Positions 6,968 through 13,607 of a stretch of DNA of 17,091 nt are shown piece after piece. The notes under the pieces were generated by a model that made no database searches, was not told the origin of the DNA, and saw nothing but the letters and a program-made list of their open reading frames with translations. Made by a program: the position numbers and the translations under genes. Origin of the DNA: Rubrivivax sp. (GTDB lineage Bacteria > Pseudomonadota > Gammaproteobacteria > Burkholderiales > Burkholderiaceae_C); contig JAUYAJ010000004.1 in the NCBI GenBank assembly GCA_030693565.1, positions 1 through 17,091 of the forward strand, in the 5' to 3' direction. The stretch's first letter is position 1; each line of letters opens with the position of its first letter.

Positions 6968-9472
6968 ATGGCAGTGGACTGGGCACCGGCGGCAGCGGAC
7001 GAGTGGTCGCTGGTCTACGAGGGCTATGAGCCCGGCCAGGAAGGCTTGCGCGAAGCGCTGTGCACGCTGGGCAACGGCTACTTCGCGACGCGCGGCGCGG
7101 CGCCCGACGGCGCGGCCAACGGCAGCCATTACCCGGGCACCTATCTGGCCGGTGGCTACAACCGCTTGCGCACCGACATCGCCGGGCGTGAGGTCGAGAA
7201 CGAAGACCTCGTCAACTTCCCCGACTGGCTGCCGCTGGCATTTCGCATCAACGACGGTGACTGGCTCGGCGTCGACAGCGCCGGGCTGCTGAGCTACCGC
7301 CAGGAACTCGACCTGCAACATGGCTTGCTGCACCGCGAGCTGAGGCTGCAGGACGAGGCGGGCCGGATCACACGCTGGCGCGAGCGCCGGCTGGTCAGCA
7401 TGGCCGACCCGCACCTGGCGGCGCTGTGCGTGGAGCTGACGGCCGAGAACTGGTCGGGCCGGCTCACGCTGCGCTCGGCGCTGGACGGCAGCGTCAGCAA
7501 CCGCGGCGTGGCGCGCTACCGCGAACTCGCGCACCGCCATCTGGAGATCCTGGCGCGCGAATGTCCGGCGGTCGACACGGCGCTACTGCACTGCCGGACC
7601 AGCCAGTCGCAACTGCAGGTCGCGCAGGCGGCGCGCACCCGCATCTACCAGGGCGAGGCCGAACTCGCGGTCGAGCGGCGCTGCGAGCTGCTCGACGACC
7701 AGGTCGCGCAGTGGCTGGATTGCACGGTGGCCGAAGGTGTGCCGGTCGTGGTCGAGAAGATCGTCGCGCTGCACATGTCGCGCGACCGCGCGATCTCCGA
7801 ACCGGCCGGCGCCGCGCTGGCGCGCCTGCAGGACCTGGGCCGCTTCGACAGCCTGCGCGCCACGCACGAATCGGCCTGGAAACACCTCTGGGAAAACTGC
7901 GACATCCGGATGGTGGACGGCGCGATCCCGCAGACCGAACTCAAGGTGCGCGTGCACATCTTCCACCTGCTGCAGACGGTGTCGCCGCACACGATAGACC
8001 TCGACGTCGGCGTGCCGGCACGCGGCTGGCACGGCGAGGCCTACCGCGGCCACATCTTCTGGGACGAGCTGTTCATCTTCCCGTTTCTCAGCCTGCGCCT
8101 GCCGAAGTTGACGCGCGCGCTGCTGCTGTACCGCTACCGGCGCCTGGACGCGGCGCGGCGCGCGGCCAAGGCGGCCGGTTTCGAAGGCGCGATGTTCCCC
8201 TGGCAAAGCGGCAGCGACGGCCGCGAGGAAAGCCAGCGGCTGCACCTGAACCCGGCCTCGGGGCGCTGGATCGCCGACAACACCTACCGCCAGCGCCACA
8301 TCAGTTCGGCCATCGCCTACAACATCTGGCAGTACTGCCAGGCTTCGGACGACCGCGAGTTCCTGTTCGGCGAAGGCGCCGAGATGTTGTTCGAGATCGC
8401 GCGTTTCTGGGCCAGCGTGGCACGCTTGAACCCGGCGATCGAGCGCTACGAGATCAAGGGCGTGATGGGGCCCGACGAGTTCCACACCGCCTACCCCGGC
8501 GCCGACCCCGCGCAGGCCGGCGGCGTCGACAACAACGCGTACACCAACCTGATGGCGGCCTGGGTGCTGGCACGCGCCTGCGACGTCTTCGAGCTGATGC
8601 CGGCCACGCACTGCCGCCAGCTCTGCGAGCGCATCGGCCTGGCGCCGGCGGAGATCGAGCGCTGGCGCGATGTCGCGACGCGGCTGCGCGTGCCTTTCCA
8701 CGGCGAAGGCATCATCAGCCAGTTCGACGGCTACGGCGAACTGCAGGAGTTCGACTGGGACGGCTACGCGAAGAAGTACGGCGACACCCAGCGCCTGGAC
8801 CGCATCCTCGAAGCCGAAGGCGACACGCCGAACCGCTACCAGGTGTCCAAGCAGGCCGACGTGCTGATGCTGTTCTACCTGTTCTCGGCCGACGAGCTGG
8901 CGCTGCTGTTCGAGCAGCTGGGCTACCGCTTCGACCCGGCCACGATCCCGAAGAACATCGACTACTACCTGGCCCGTACTTCGCACGGTTCGACGCTGAG
9001 TTCGGTGGCGCACTCCTGGGTGCTGGCGCGCTCGCACCGGCCGCGCTCGTGGCGGCTGTTCCAGCGCACGCTGGACAGCGACATCGGCGACTCGCAGGGC
9101 GGCACCACACGCGAAGGCATCCATGTCGGCGCGATGGCGGGGTCGATCGACCTCGTGCAGCGCTGCTACATCGGCATCGAGATGCGCGCCAACGTGCTGC
9201 ACTTCGACCCCGCGCTGCCGGGCGACCTGGGCCGCGTCAGCGTGCGGTTGCGCTACCGGCGCCAGGTGCTGGACATCGAGGTCGACCACCAGGTGCTGAG
9301 CATCACCAGCGCGGCGTCGCTCAGCCTGCCGATCACCATTGCCTACCGCGGCCACTACCGCGAACTGGCGCCAGGCAACCGTTTCGAGTTCCGCCTGCTC
9401 AAGCCCGAGGACCGCGACCGCGACGAGAACCTCAACCCGGTCGCGCCGCCAGCCGGGCGTCGATCTCCTTGA
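6968..9472 (+). CDS. Glycoside hydrolase family 65 protein, trehalose/kojibiose phosphorylase type
   Basis: An 834-residue GH65 protein, the normal size. An N-terminal beta-sandwich (to about 260) is followed by the helical barrel and a C-terminal beta-domain. Key features: HIFWDELF at about 362-369 (W365-D366); the catalytic acid E504 in VMGPDEFH; the phosphate-binding type segment SHGSTLS at 672-678; and QGGTTREGIHVGAMAG near 711. GH65 phosphorylases are inverting and release beta-glucose 1-phosphate from trehalose, kojibiose, maltose or nigerose; some members hydrolyse instead. The sequence alone does not settle the sugar. It starts nine bases after the phosphoglucomutase/phosphatase fusion, which favours trehalose as substrate and beta-glucose 1-phosphate as product. 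No strong ribosome binding site separates them, so coupling is likely. Its last 41 bases overlap the convergent Sel1 gene. Confidence 0.88.
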   Translation: MAVDWAPAAADEWSLVYEGYEPGQEGLREALCTLGNGYFATRGAAPDGAANGSHYPGTYLAGGYNRLRTDIAGREVENEDLVNFPDWLPLAFRINDGDWLGVDSAGLLSYRQELDLQHGLLHRELRLQDEAGRITRWRERRLVSMADPHLAALCVELTAENWSGRLTLRSALDGSVSNRGVARYRELAHRHLEILARECPAVDTALLHCRTSQSQLQVAQAARTRIYQGEAELAVERRCELLDDQVAQWLDCTVAEGVPVVVEKIVALHMSRDRAISEPAGAALARLQDLGRFDSLRATHESAWKHLWENCDIRMVDGAIPQTELKVRVHIFHLLQTVSPHTIDLDVGVPARGWHGEAYRGHIFWDELFIFPFLSLRLPKLTRALLLYRYRRLDAARRAAKAAGFEGAMFPWQSGSDGREESQRLHLNPASGRWIADNTYRQRHISSAIAYNIWQYCQASDDREFLFGEGAEMLFEIARFWASVARLNPAIERYEIKGVMGPDEFHTAYPGADPAQAGGVDNNAYTNLMAAWVLARACDVFELMPATHCRQLCERIGLAPAEIERWRDVATRLRVPFHGEGIISQFDGYGELQEFDWDGYAKKYGDTQRLDRILEAEGDTPNRYQVSKQADVLMLFYLFSADELALLFEQLGYRFDPATIPKNIDYYLARTSHGSTLSSVAHSWVLARSHRPRSWRLFQRTLDSDIGDSQGGTTREGIHVGAMAGSIDLVQRCYIGIEMRANVLHFDPALPGDLGRVSVRLRYRRQVLDIEVDHQVLSITSAASLSLPITIAYRGHYRELAPGNRFEFRLLKPEDRDRDENLNPVAPPAGRRSP

Positions 9473-10127
9473 GCTTGCCGGGGGCGGCTTCGTCGCCATT
9501 GCGCGCGGCGATGTCGTACCAGTAGCGCGCCAGCCGCAGGTCGAGCGCGACGCCGTCGCCTTGTTCGTACATCGACGCCAGCAGGTATTGCGCGCCGACG
9601 TCGCCGGCCTTGGCCGCTTCGCGGTACCAGTGCACCGCTCGTGCCGGGTCTTTGGGCTTGCCGCGGCCCAGGTAGTAGGCAGTGGCCAGCGCGACCTGGC
9701 CTTCGACGCTGCCGGCATGCGCCGCCAGTTCGTACCAGCGGTGCGCCAGCACGAGGTCGCGCCGGCCCAGAGTTTCACCTTCGTACAGCTGGCCCAGCAG
9801 CAACTGGGCGGTGACGAAGCCAGCCTCGGCAGCGCGCGTCAGCAGCCGCTCGGCGCTGGCCGGGCTGGACTGCGGCATCTGGCCGCGCAAGTGCATCACC
9901 GCCAGGTTGTGCAGCGCCGCCGGCACCTCACGCCGGGCCAGCGATTCGAGCGCGCTGCGGGCGCTGTCGATGCGGCCGCTTTCGTAGTCGAGCAAGGCGC
10001 GGTCGAGTTCGCCCTGCAGCGCCGGCGCCAGTGGCGGCGCGGCGTGGCAGGCGGGCAGCAAGGCCAGGGCCAGCGCGATGGCCGTCAGCGCAGCGGCGCG
10101 CCTGGCGATCGTGCGGGTGCGTTGCAT
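9432..10127 (-). CDS. Sel1-repeat (TPR-like) lipoprotein
   Basis: A 231-residue protein with a basic N-terminus, a hydrophobic stretch and a lipobox (LLPAC, C27), so probably a lipoprotein. After a predicted helical stretch at 35-65 come four tandem repeats of about 36 residues, each in the Sel1 pattern A..LG.LY..G.....D...A..WY..AA..G; examples are AQLLLGQLYEGETLGRRD and GQVALATAYYLGRGKPKDP. Such repeats form a curved helical scaffold for protein contacts; the partner is unknown. It lies 33 bases after the dioxygenase stop on the same strand. TATCGT seven bases before its ATG (10135-10140) could be a -10 for a near-leaderless transcript. The 3' end overlaps the GH65 gene by 41 bases, tail to tail. 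Confidence 0.83.
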   Translation of the reverse strand: MQRTRTIARRAAALTAIALALALLPACHAAPPLAPALQGELDRALLDYESGRIDSARSALESLARREVPAALHNLAVMHLRGQMPQSSPASAERLLTRAAEAGFVTAQLLLGQLYEGETLGRRDLVLAHRWYELAAHAGSVEGQVALATAYYLGRGKPKDPARAVHWYREAAKAGDVGAQYLLASMYEQGDGVALDLRLARYWYDIAARNGDEAAPGKLKEIDARLAARPG

Positions 10128-10160
10128 GGTGCCGACGATACGCGCTGAGTGCGGCGCGTT

Positions 10161-10844
10161 TCAGGCGACCGTGACGAAGCGGTCGGCTGCCAGGCGCGCC
10201 GGCAAGCGGTCGGCGGCGAAGAAGCGCAATTCGATGCTGCAGCGCGGCTGCGCCATCGCCGGCGTCAGATGGGTGCGGTGCAAGAGCGCGCCGTCGAACA
10301 GCAAGGCGTCGCCGGGCTGCATGACGGGGCGGACCCGCGCCGCCGCGCCGAAGCGTGACAGCACGGCGTCGTCGGTCAGCTCGGCGGGTGGCAGCAGGGC
10401 GCGCAAGTCGGCGTCGACCCATTCGATGCCGGGGGCATGGACGCCGCATGGTGTCAGCGGCAGCCAGCAGGTCAGCATCTCCAGCAGCGCAGCGCCATCG
10501 CCCGTGGCGTCGCTGCCGAAGTCAAAGCGCAGTGCGCCGTCCTGGTGCCAGTGGTGCGCCGGGCGGCCAGGGCGCAGCCAGCATTGGTCGACGTCGCAGG
10601 CCAGTGCCGGCCCCAGCGCCTGCTGCAGCCAGGGCCGCAGCGCGCTTTGCGCCACGGTCTGCAACAGTGCCGGAAAGTCCAGGCCAGGCATGGCCGCGAG
10701 CAAACACGATGTGCTGCGGCCGCCGCCTAGGAGTGTGGGCGGCAGAAGGCGGGCGTCGCCTTCTGCCGCCCACATTCCTATGGCGCTGAGCCAGGCGGCG
10801 CATGGCGCGGCAGGCAGGGCGCCGGCGAGCAGCAGCGGCGCCAT
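10161..10844 (-). CDS. PhyH-like Fe(II)/2-oxoglutarate dioxygenase
   Basis: A 227-residue protein resembling the phytanoyl-CoA dioxygenase superfamily. The iron-binding triad is visible as H100-x-D102 in HHWHQDGAL and H189 in FDGALLHRTH, with R201 (QPRCSIELRF) as the likely 2-oxoglutarate contact. The substrate is unknown; members hydroxylate varied small molecules. The start ATG at 10844 directly follows the GNAT stop (TGAATG), so translation is probably coupled. Residues 22-39 are encoded by a 53-bp inverted repeat, an unusual segment (GMWAAEGDARLLPPTLL) lying before the first recognisable conserved part. This region may be an in-frame insertion, or the real start may be further in (M52). 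Confidence is moderate for the family and low for the N-terminus. Confidence 0.72.
   Translation of the reverse strand: MAPLLLAGALPAAPCAAWLSAIGMWAAEGDARLLPPTLLGGGRSTSCLLAAMPGLDFPALLQTVAQSALRPWLQQALGPALACDVDQCWLRPGRPAHHWHQDGALRFDFGSDATGDGAALLEMLTCWLPLTPCGVHAPGIEWVDADLRALLPPAELTDDAVLSRFGAAARVRPVMQPGDALLFDGALLHRTHLTPAMAQPRCSIELRFFAADRLPARLAADRFVTVA
10728..10780. repeat. Long inverted repeat (24-bp arms, 5-nt loop) inside the dioxygenase gene
   Basis: Left arm 10728-10751 and right arm 10757-10780 are reverse complements at 23 of 24 positions, the single mismatch pairing G10733 with T10775 (G-U in RNA). The loop is GGCGT. The core is GTGGGCGGCAGAAGGCG. No T-tract follows on either strand, so it is not a standard terminator. 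It resembles a REP-like or small palindromic repeat element, here translated in frame. Confidence 0.85.
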
Positions 10845-11132
10845 TCACTCGCGCAGGTCCAGCGTGTCCGGATGGCGCAGCATGTAGACGGCGACGTAGC
10901 TGCACGAAGGCCGCACGCGCAGGCCTTGTGCGCGCGCCCAGTCGAGTGTGGCCGCCACCAGCGCGGCGGCGATGCCGCGGCCTTCCAGCGCGCGCGGCAC
11001 GCCGGTGTGCGTCATGTCGATCAAGTTGCCTTGGCGGCGGTAGTCGCATACGGCGAGCTGGCCGTCGACCACGGCTTCGAAGCGCGAGGCTGCGGGGTTG
11101 CGGGTGATGGTGAGGGCGGCGGGGGCAGGCAT
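10845..11132 (-). CDS. Small GNAT-family acetyltransferase (COG2388 type)
   Basis: A 95-residue protein of the short GCN5-related N-acetyltransferase type. The pattern RFEAVVDGQLAVCDYRRQ, then MTHTGVPRALEGRGIAAALV (acetyl-CoA binding Arg/Gly loop) and GLRVRPSCSYVAVYMLRHPD is characteristic of this group, with a conserved Cys before the final helix. The physiological substrate is unknown. ATG 11132 is chosen over an in-frame ATG at 11156 because a CACAAT -10 box lies six bases before it and homologues start near here. The stop codon abuts the ATG of the dioxygenase gene, indicating an operon. Confidence 0.83.
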   Translation of the reverse strand: MPAPAALTITRNPAASRFEAVVDGQLAVCDYRRQGNLIDMTHTGVPRALEGRGIAAALVAATLDWARAQGLRVRPSCSYVAVYMLRHPDTLDLRE

Positions 11133-11138
11133 GGCGGC

Positions 11139-11144
11139 ATTGTG
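11139..11144 (-). promoter_or_regulatory. -10 element of the GNAT gene, placed for a leaderless transcript
   Basis: On the minus strand CACAAT (4 of 6 to TATAAT) is followed by six bases and ATG 11132. This is the third gene here with this exact spacing and without a Shine-Dalgarno sequence. Confidence 0.5.
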
Positions 11145-11208
11145 CCCGCCGCCCATCCAACGGCGTTGCTTCAGACTGACCGAGGGGCTGCGGTCTTGCG
11201 CCGCGCGT

Positions 11209-11880
11209 TCAGGTGACCAGGCGCTTGTCGATCATGTGCGTCACGCAGTCCTGCACATGGGCGGTGAGCGTGCGCTGCGCGGCCTGCCAGTCGCGCCTGA
11301 GCGCGCTGTCCAGCAACTGCTGGTGCTCGCTGGCGGCAACGTCGCCGCGGTAGACGGCGGCCACCATCTGGTAGCGCAGGTAGCGGTCGTAGATCAGACC
11401 ATGGGTTTCGAGCAGCACCGGCGAGCCGCACGCGGCGATCAATGCGCGATGGAATTCGCGGTCATAACGTTTCCAGGTCTGGGCGCGCGCCGCGTCGCCG
11501 GCGCGCATGCTGCGCTCCATCGACGCCAGCTTGTGGTGGGCGGCAACGACCTGGCTTTCCCACTCGATGTCGCCGGCCTCGAAGGATTCACGCAGCGCGT
11601 GCGACTCGAGCAGGCAGCGCATCGCGGCCACGTCACGCAGGTTGGCGGCCGAAATCGGCGTCACCTGAAAGCCACGCGAGCCTTCGGCAACGACCAAGCC
11701 TTCCGAGGCCAGCCGGTTCAGGGTCTCGCGCAAAGTGCCGACGCTGGTTTCGTAGGCCTCGCGCATGCGCTCCAGCGTCAGCCGCTCGCCCGGAGGCAGG
11801 GCGCCAAAGACGATGTCGGCGCGCAGGCGCTGGTAGGTCTTCTCACCCACGGTTTCGGTTTGCCGAGCGTCGTCCAGCAT
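11209..11880 (-). CDS. GntR-family transcriptional regulator with FCD ligand domain
   Basis: A 223-residue FadR-subfamily regulator. The winged helix-turn-helix covers about residues 12-75: VGEKTYQRLRADIVFGALPP and RMREAYETSVGTLRETLNRL, which is the recognition part. The FCD domain follows (about 80-215) with the metal-binding pattern: D and H in YDREFHRALI, H in ASEHQQLL, H in HVQDCVTHM. These domains commonly bind small carboxylates such as sugar acids, dicarboxylates or aromatic acids. It is divergent from a TRAP binding-protein gene, with 175 bases between them that hold a palindrome likely to be its operator. A possible -10 (TATCAT, 11923-11928 on the minus strand) and AGGATGG before the ATG support the start at 11880. 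It probably represses the TRAP and dehydroquinase genes until the ligand is present. Confidence 0.87.
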   Translation of the reverse strand: MLDDARQTETVGEKTYQRLRADIVFGALPPGERLTLERMREAYETSVGTLRETLNRLASEGLVVAEGSRGFQVTPISAANLRDVAAMRCLLESHALRESFEAGDIEWESQVVAAHHKLASMERSMRAGDAARAQTWKRYDREFHRALIAACGSPVLLETHGLIYDRYLRYQMVAAVYRGDVAASEHQQLLDSALRRDWQAAQRTLTAHVQDCVTHMIDKRLVT

Positions 11881-11965
11881 GGCGCTTCCATCCTGCTGCG
11901 CGGACTCTCGCGCAGTCTGCGCATGATAGACGCGGGCCGTTCCTGCGGTGTGGTGTTGAAGTTAC

Positions 11966-11994
11966 TTGTGATCATCGAAGAATAGCGATATCGT
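11966..11994 (+). promoter_or_regulatory. Probable promoter of the TRAP binding-protein gene
   Basis: TTGTGA (11966-11971) and TATCGT (11989-11994) are separated by 17 bases, each matching four of six consensus positions. Transcription would start near 12001. The -10 coincides with the left half of the palindrome at 11989-12003. Confidence 0.45.
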
Positions 11995-12003
11995 TCAACG
12001 ATA
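11989..12003. promoter_or_regulatory. Palindromic operator, likely bound by the divergent GntR regulator
   Basis: TATCGTT-C-AACGATA is a perfect 7-bp inverted repeat around a single central base. Its length and form suit a FadR-type GntR dimer. It overlaps the likely -10 of the TRAP gene, so binding would block transcription. Confidence 0.6.
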
Positions 12004-12055
12004 CCGTCGACATTTGCCGACGGCTTTCGCCTCAACCCGACCCAGGAGACTTGCC

Positions 12056-13042
12056 ATGACGTCCACATTCCCGCGGCGCACGCTGTTGCGTGCCGGTGCC
12101 GCCACCTTGGCCCTGGCCGCAGCCCCTGGCGTGTGGGCGCAAGCGGCGGCGAAGATGCGTTTCAGCGCCGCTTTCAACGAGCAAGACATGCGCGCCGACG
12201 CCTACAAGGCCTTCGGGGCGGCGATGAAGAGCGACTTCGAACTCCAGCCCTACTGGTCGAACACGCTGTTCAAGCAAGGCACCGAGCTGGTCGCGCTGCA
12301 GCGCGGCAACCTCGACATGGCCAACCTGTCGCCGCAAGACATCTCCAAGCAGTTGCCGGCGTGGTCGCTGCTGACCTCGGCCTACCTGTTCCGCGACGTC
12401 GCCCACCTGAAGAAGACCTTCAAGAGCGAGGTCGGCCAGACCTTCATCAAGCTGGCGCGCGACCAGCTCGGCATCGAAGTGATCGCGCCGGTCTACTTCG
12501 GTTCGCGCCACGTCAACCTCAAGCCCGACCGCGTCATCCGCACGCCGGCCGACCTGGCGGGCATCAAGCTGCGCATGCCGCCGGGCGAGTTCTGGCAGTT
12601 CCTGGGCGAGTCGATCGGCGTCAATCCGACGCCAGTGGCCTTCACCGAGGTCTATACCGCGCTGCAGACCGGCGCCATCGACGGCCAGGACAACCCGCTG
12701 GTGCTGAGCAAGCTGATGAAGTTCGACGAGGTGACGACGCAGTTCGTGCTCACCGGCCATGTCGTGGGTTTTGACTTGCTGACGATCTCGTCCAAGGCCT
12801 GGAACGACTTGAAGCCCGACCAGCAGGCCCGCCTGCGCGCCGCGGCCGACAAGGCGCTGGACACCTACACCACCCAGTTCGAGGCCAAGGAGCGTGATGC
12901 GGTGGCGGCGCTGAAGGCCGAGGGCAAGAAGGTCTACGCGCCCGACGTCAACGCCTTTCGCACGCACGCGCAGAAGCGCTATGTCGACAAGTACGGCCGC
13001 GAATGGCCGGCCGGTGCGCTCGAACGCATCAACGCGCTGTAA
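12056..13042 (+). CDS. TRAP transporter periplasmic substrate-binding protein (DctP type)
   Basis: A 328-residue periplasmic binding protein. The N-terminus carries a Tat-like signal: FPRRTLLRAGAATLALA, with cleavage near AQA at about residue 30. The DctP signature is clear: LAGIKLRMPPGEFWQFLGES followed by PVAFTEVYTALQTGAIDGQD. R173 in KLRMPP is the conserved arginine that normally holds the substrate's carboxylate. AGGAGA (12044-12049) sets the start at 12056. No DctQ or DctM membrane genes are next to it, so it would need membrane partners from elsewhere. The divergent regulator and the downstream dehydroquinase-like gene suggest an organic acid such as quinate, shikimate or a related compound; this is inference. 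Confidence 0.87.
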   Translation: MTSTFPRRTLLRAGAATLALAAAPGVWAQAAAKMRFSAAFNEQDMRADAYKAFGAAMKSDFELQPYWSNTLFKQGTELVALQRGNLDMANLSPQDISKQLPAWSLLTSAYLFRDVAHLKKTFKSEVGQTFIKLARDQLGIEVIAPVYFGSRHVNLKPDRVIRTPADLAGIKLRMPPGEFWQFLGESIGVNPTPVAFTEVYTALQTGAIDGQDNPLVLSKLMKFDEVTTQFVLTGHVVGFDLLTISSKAWNDLKPDQQARLRAAADKALDTYTTQFEAKERDAVAALKAEGKKVYAPDVNAFRTHAQKRYVDKYGREWPAGALERINAL

Positions 13043-13116
13043 GCCATGCGCTCGGCTGCGCCGCATCGGCGCCGGCGTCACCCGCAAGGCGGGCTTGTGT
13101 GTCATGGGGGGCCGGT

Positions 13117-13584
13117 GTGATCAAGCCCATCTACGTGCTCAACGGCCCCAACCTCAACCGCCTGGGCACGCGCGAGCCGGCGATCTACGGCCATACGACG
13201 CTGGCGCAGATCGAAGCCCTGTGCCGGCAGGCCGCTGGCACACGCGCAGTCGAGTTCCGCCAGAGCAACAGTGAAGCCCAGCTGATCGACTGGATCCACG
13301 AAGCCATCGACCATGGCGCCGGCATCGTGATCAACCCCGCGGCCTACTCGTTCACGTCGATCGCCATCCTCGATGCCTTGAAGATGTTCGAAGGCCCGAT
13401 CATCGAACTGCACATCTCCAACATCCATAGACGCGACGAGATCTACCGCCAATCGCTGATGTCGCGTGCGGCGACGGCGGTGATTGCCGGCCTGGGCGCT
13501 GGCGGCTACTCGGTGGCGGTGCAGGCGGTCATCGCGCTGGCGGACGGTGGTCCGGTAGGCGCAGTGGCGGCGGCGGGGCCATAA
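13117..13584 (+). CDS. aroQ: Type II 3-dehydroquinate dehydratase, atypical paralogue
   Basis: A 155-residue member of the type II dehydroquinase family, which dehydrates 3-dehydroquinate to 3-dehydroshikimate. The start IKPIYVLNGPNLNRLGTREP and Y24 (the usual catalytic tyrosine position), R19, N73, H99 and S101 (in IIELHISN) are kept. Other positions that are normally conserved differ: the His of AYTHTS is Phe (F79), the Arg of ALRDA is Leu (L85), QSNHEG reads QSNSEA, and FRHHS reads YRQS. It may be a catabolic (quinate pathway) or altered-specificity paralogue. The start is probably GTG 13117, preceded by a run of six G five bases upstream; no ATG is available. It follows the TRAP gene by 74 bases. 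Confidence 0.8.
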   Translation: MIKPIYVLNGPNLNRLGTREPAIYGHTTLAQIEALCRQAAGTRAVEFRQSNSEAQLIDWIHEAIDHGAGIVINPAAYSFTSIAILDALKMFEGPIIELHISNIHRRDEIYRQSLMSRAATAVIAGLGAGGYSVAVQAVIALADGGPVGAVAAAGP

Positions 13585-13607
13585 GCCCGCCCACCGCGCG
13601 CATCCCG

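Noticed and set aside
7583..9778. A 731-codon minus-strand open frame opposite GH65
   Set aside because: Low-complexity shadow with no motif; GH65 and Sel1 account for both strands here.
10728..10780. Reading the inverted repeat as an intrinsic terminator
   Set aside because: Neither strand has a run of T after the stem, and it lies inside an open reading frame.
13081..13094. Small hairpin CCCGC-AAG-GCGGG between the TRAP and dehydroquinase genes
   Set aside because: Only five pairs and no T-tract; too weak to call a terminator or attenuator in DNA of this GC content.
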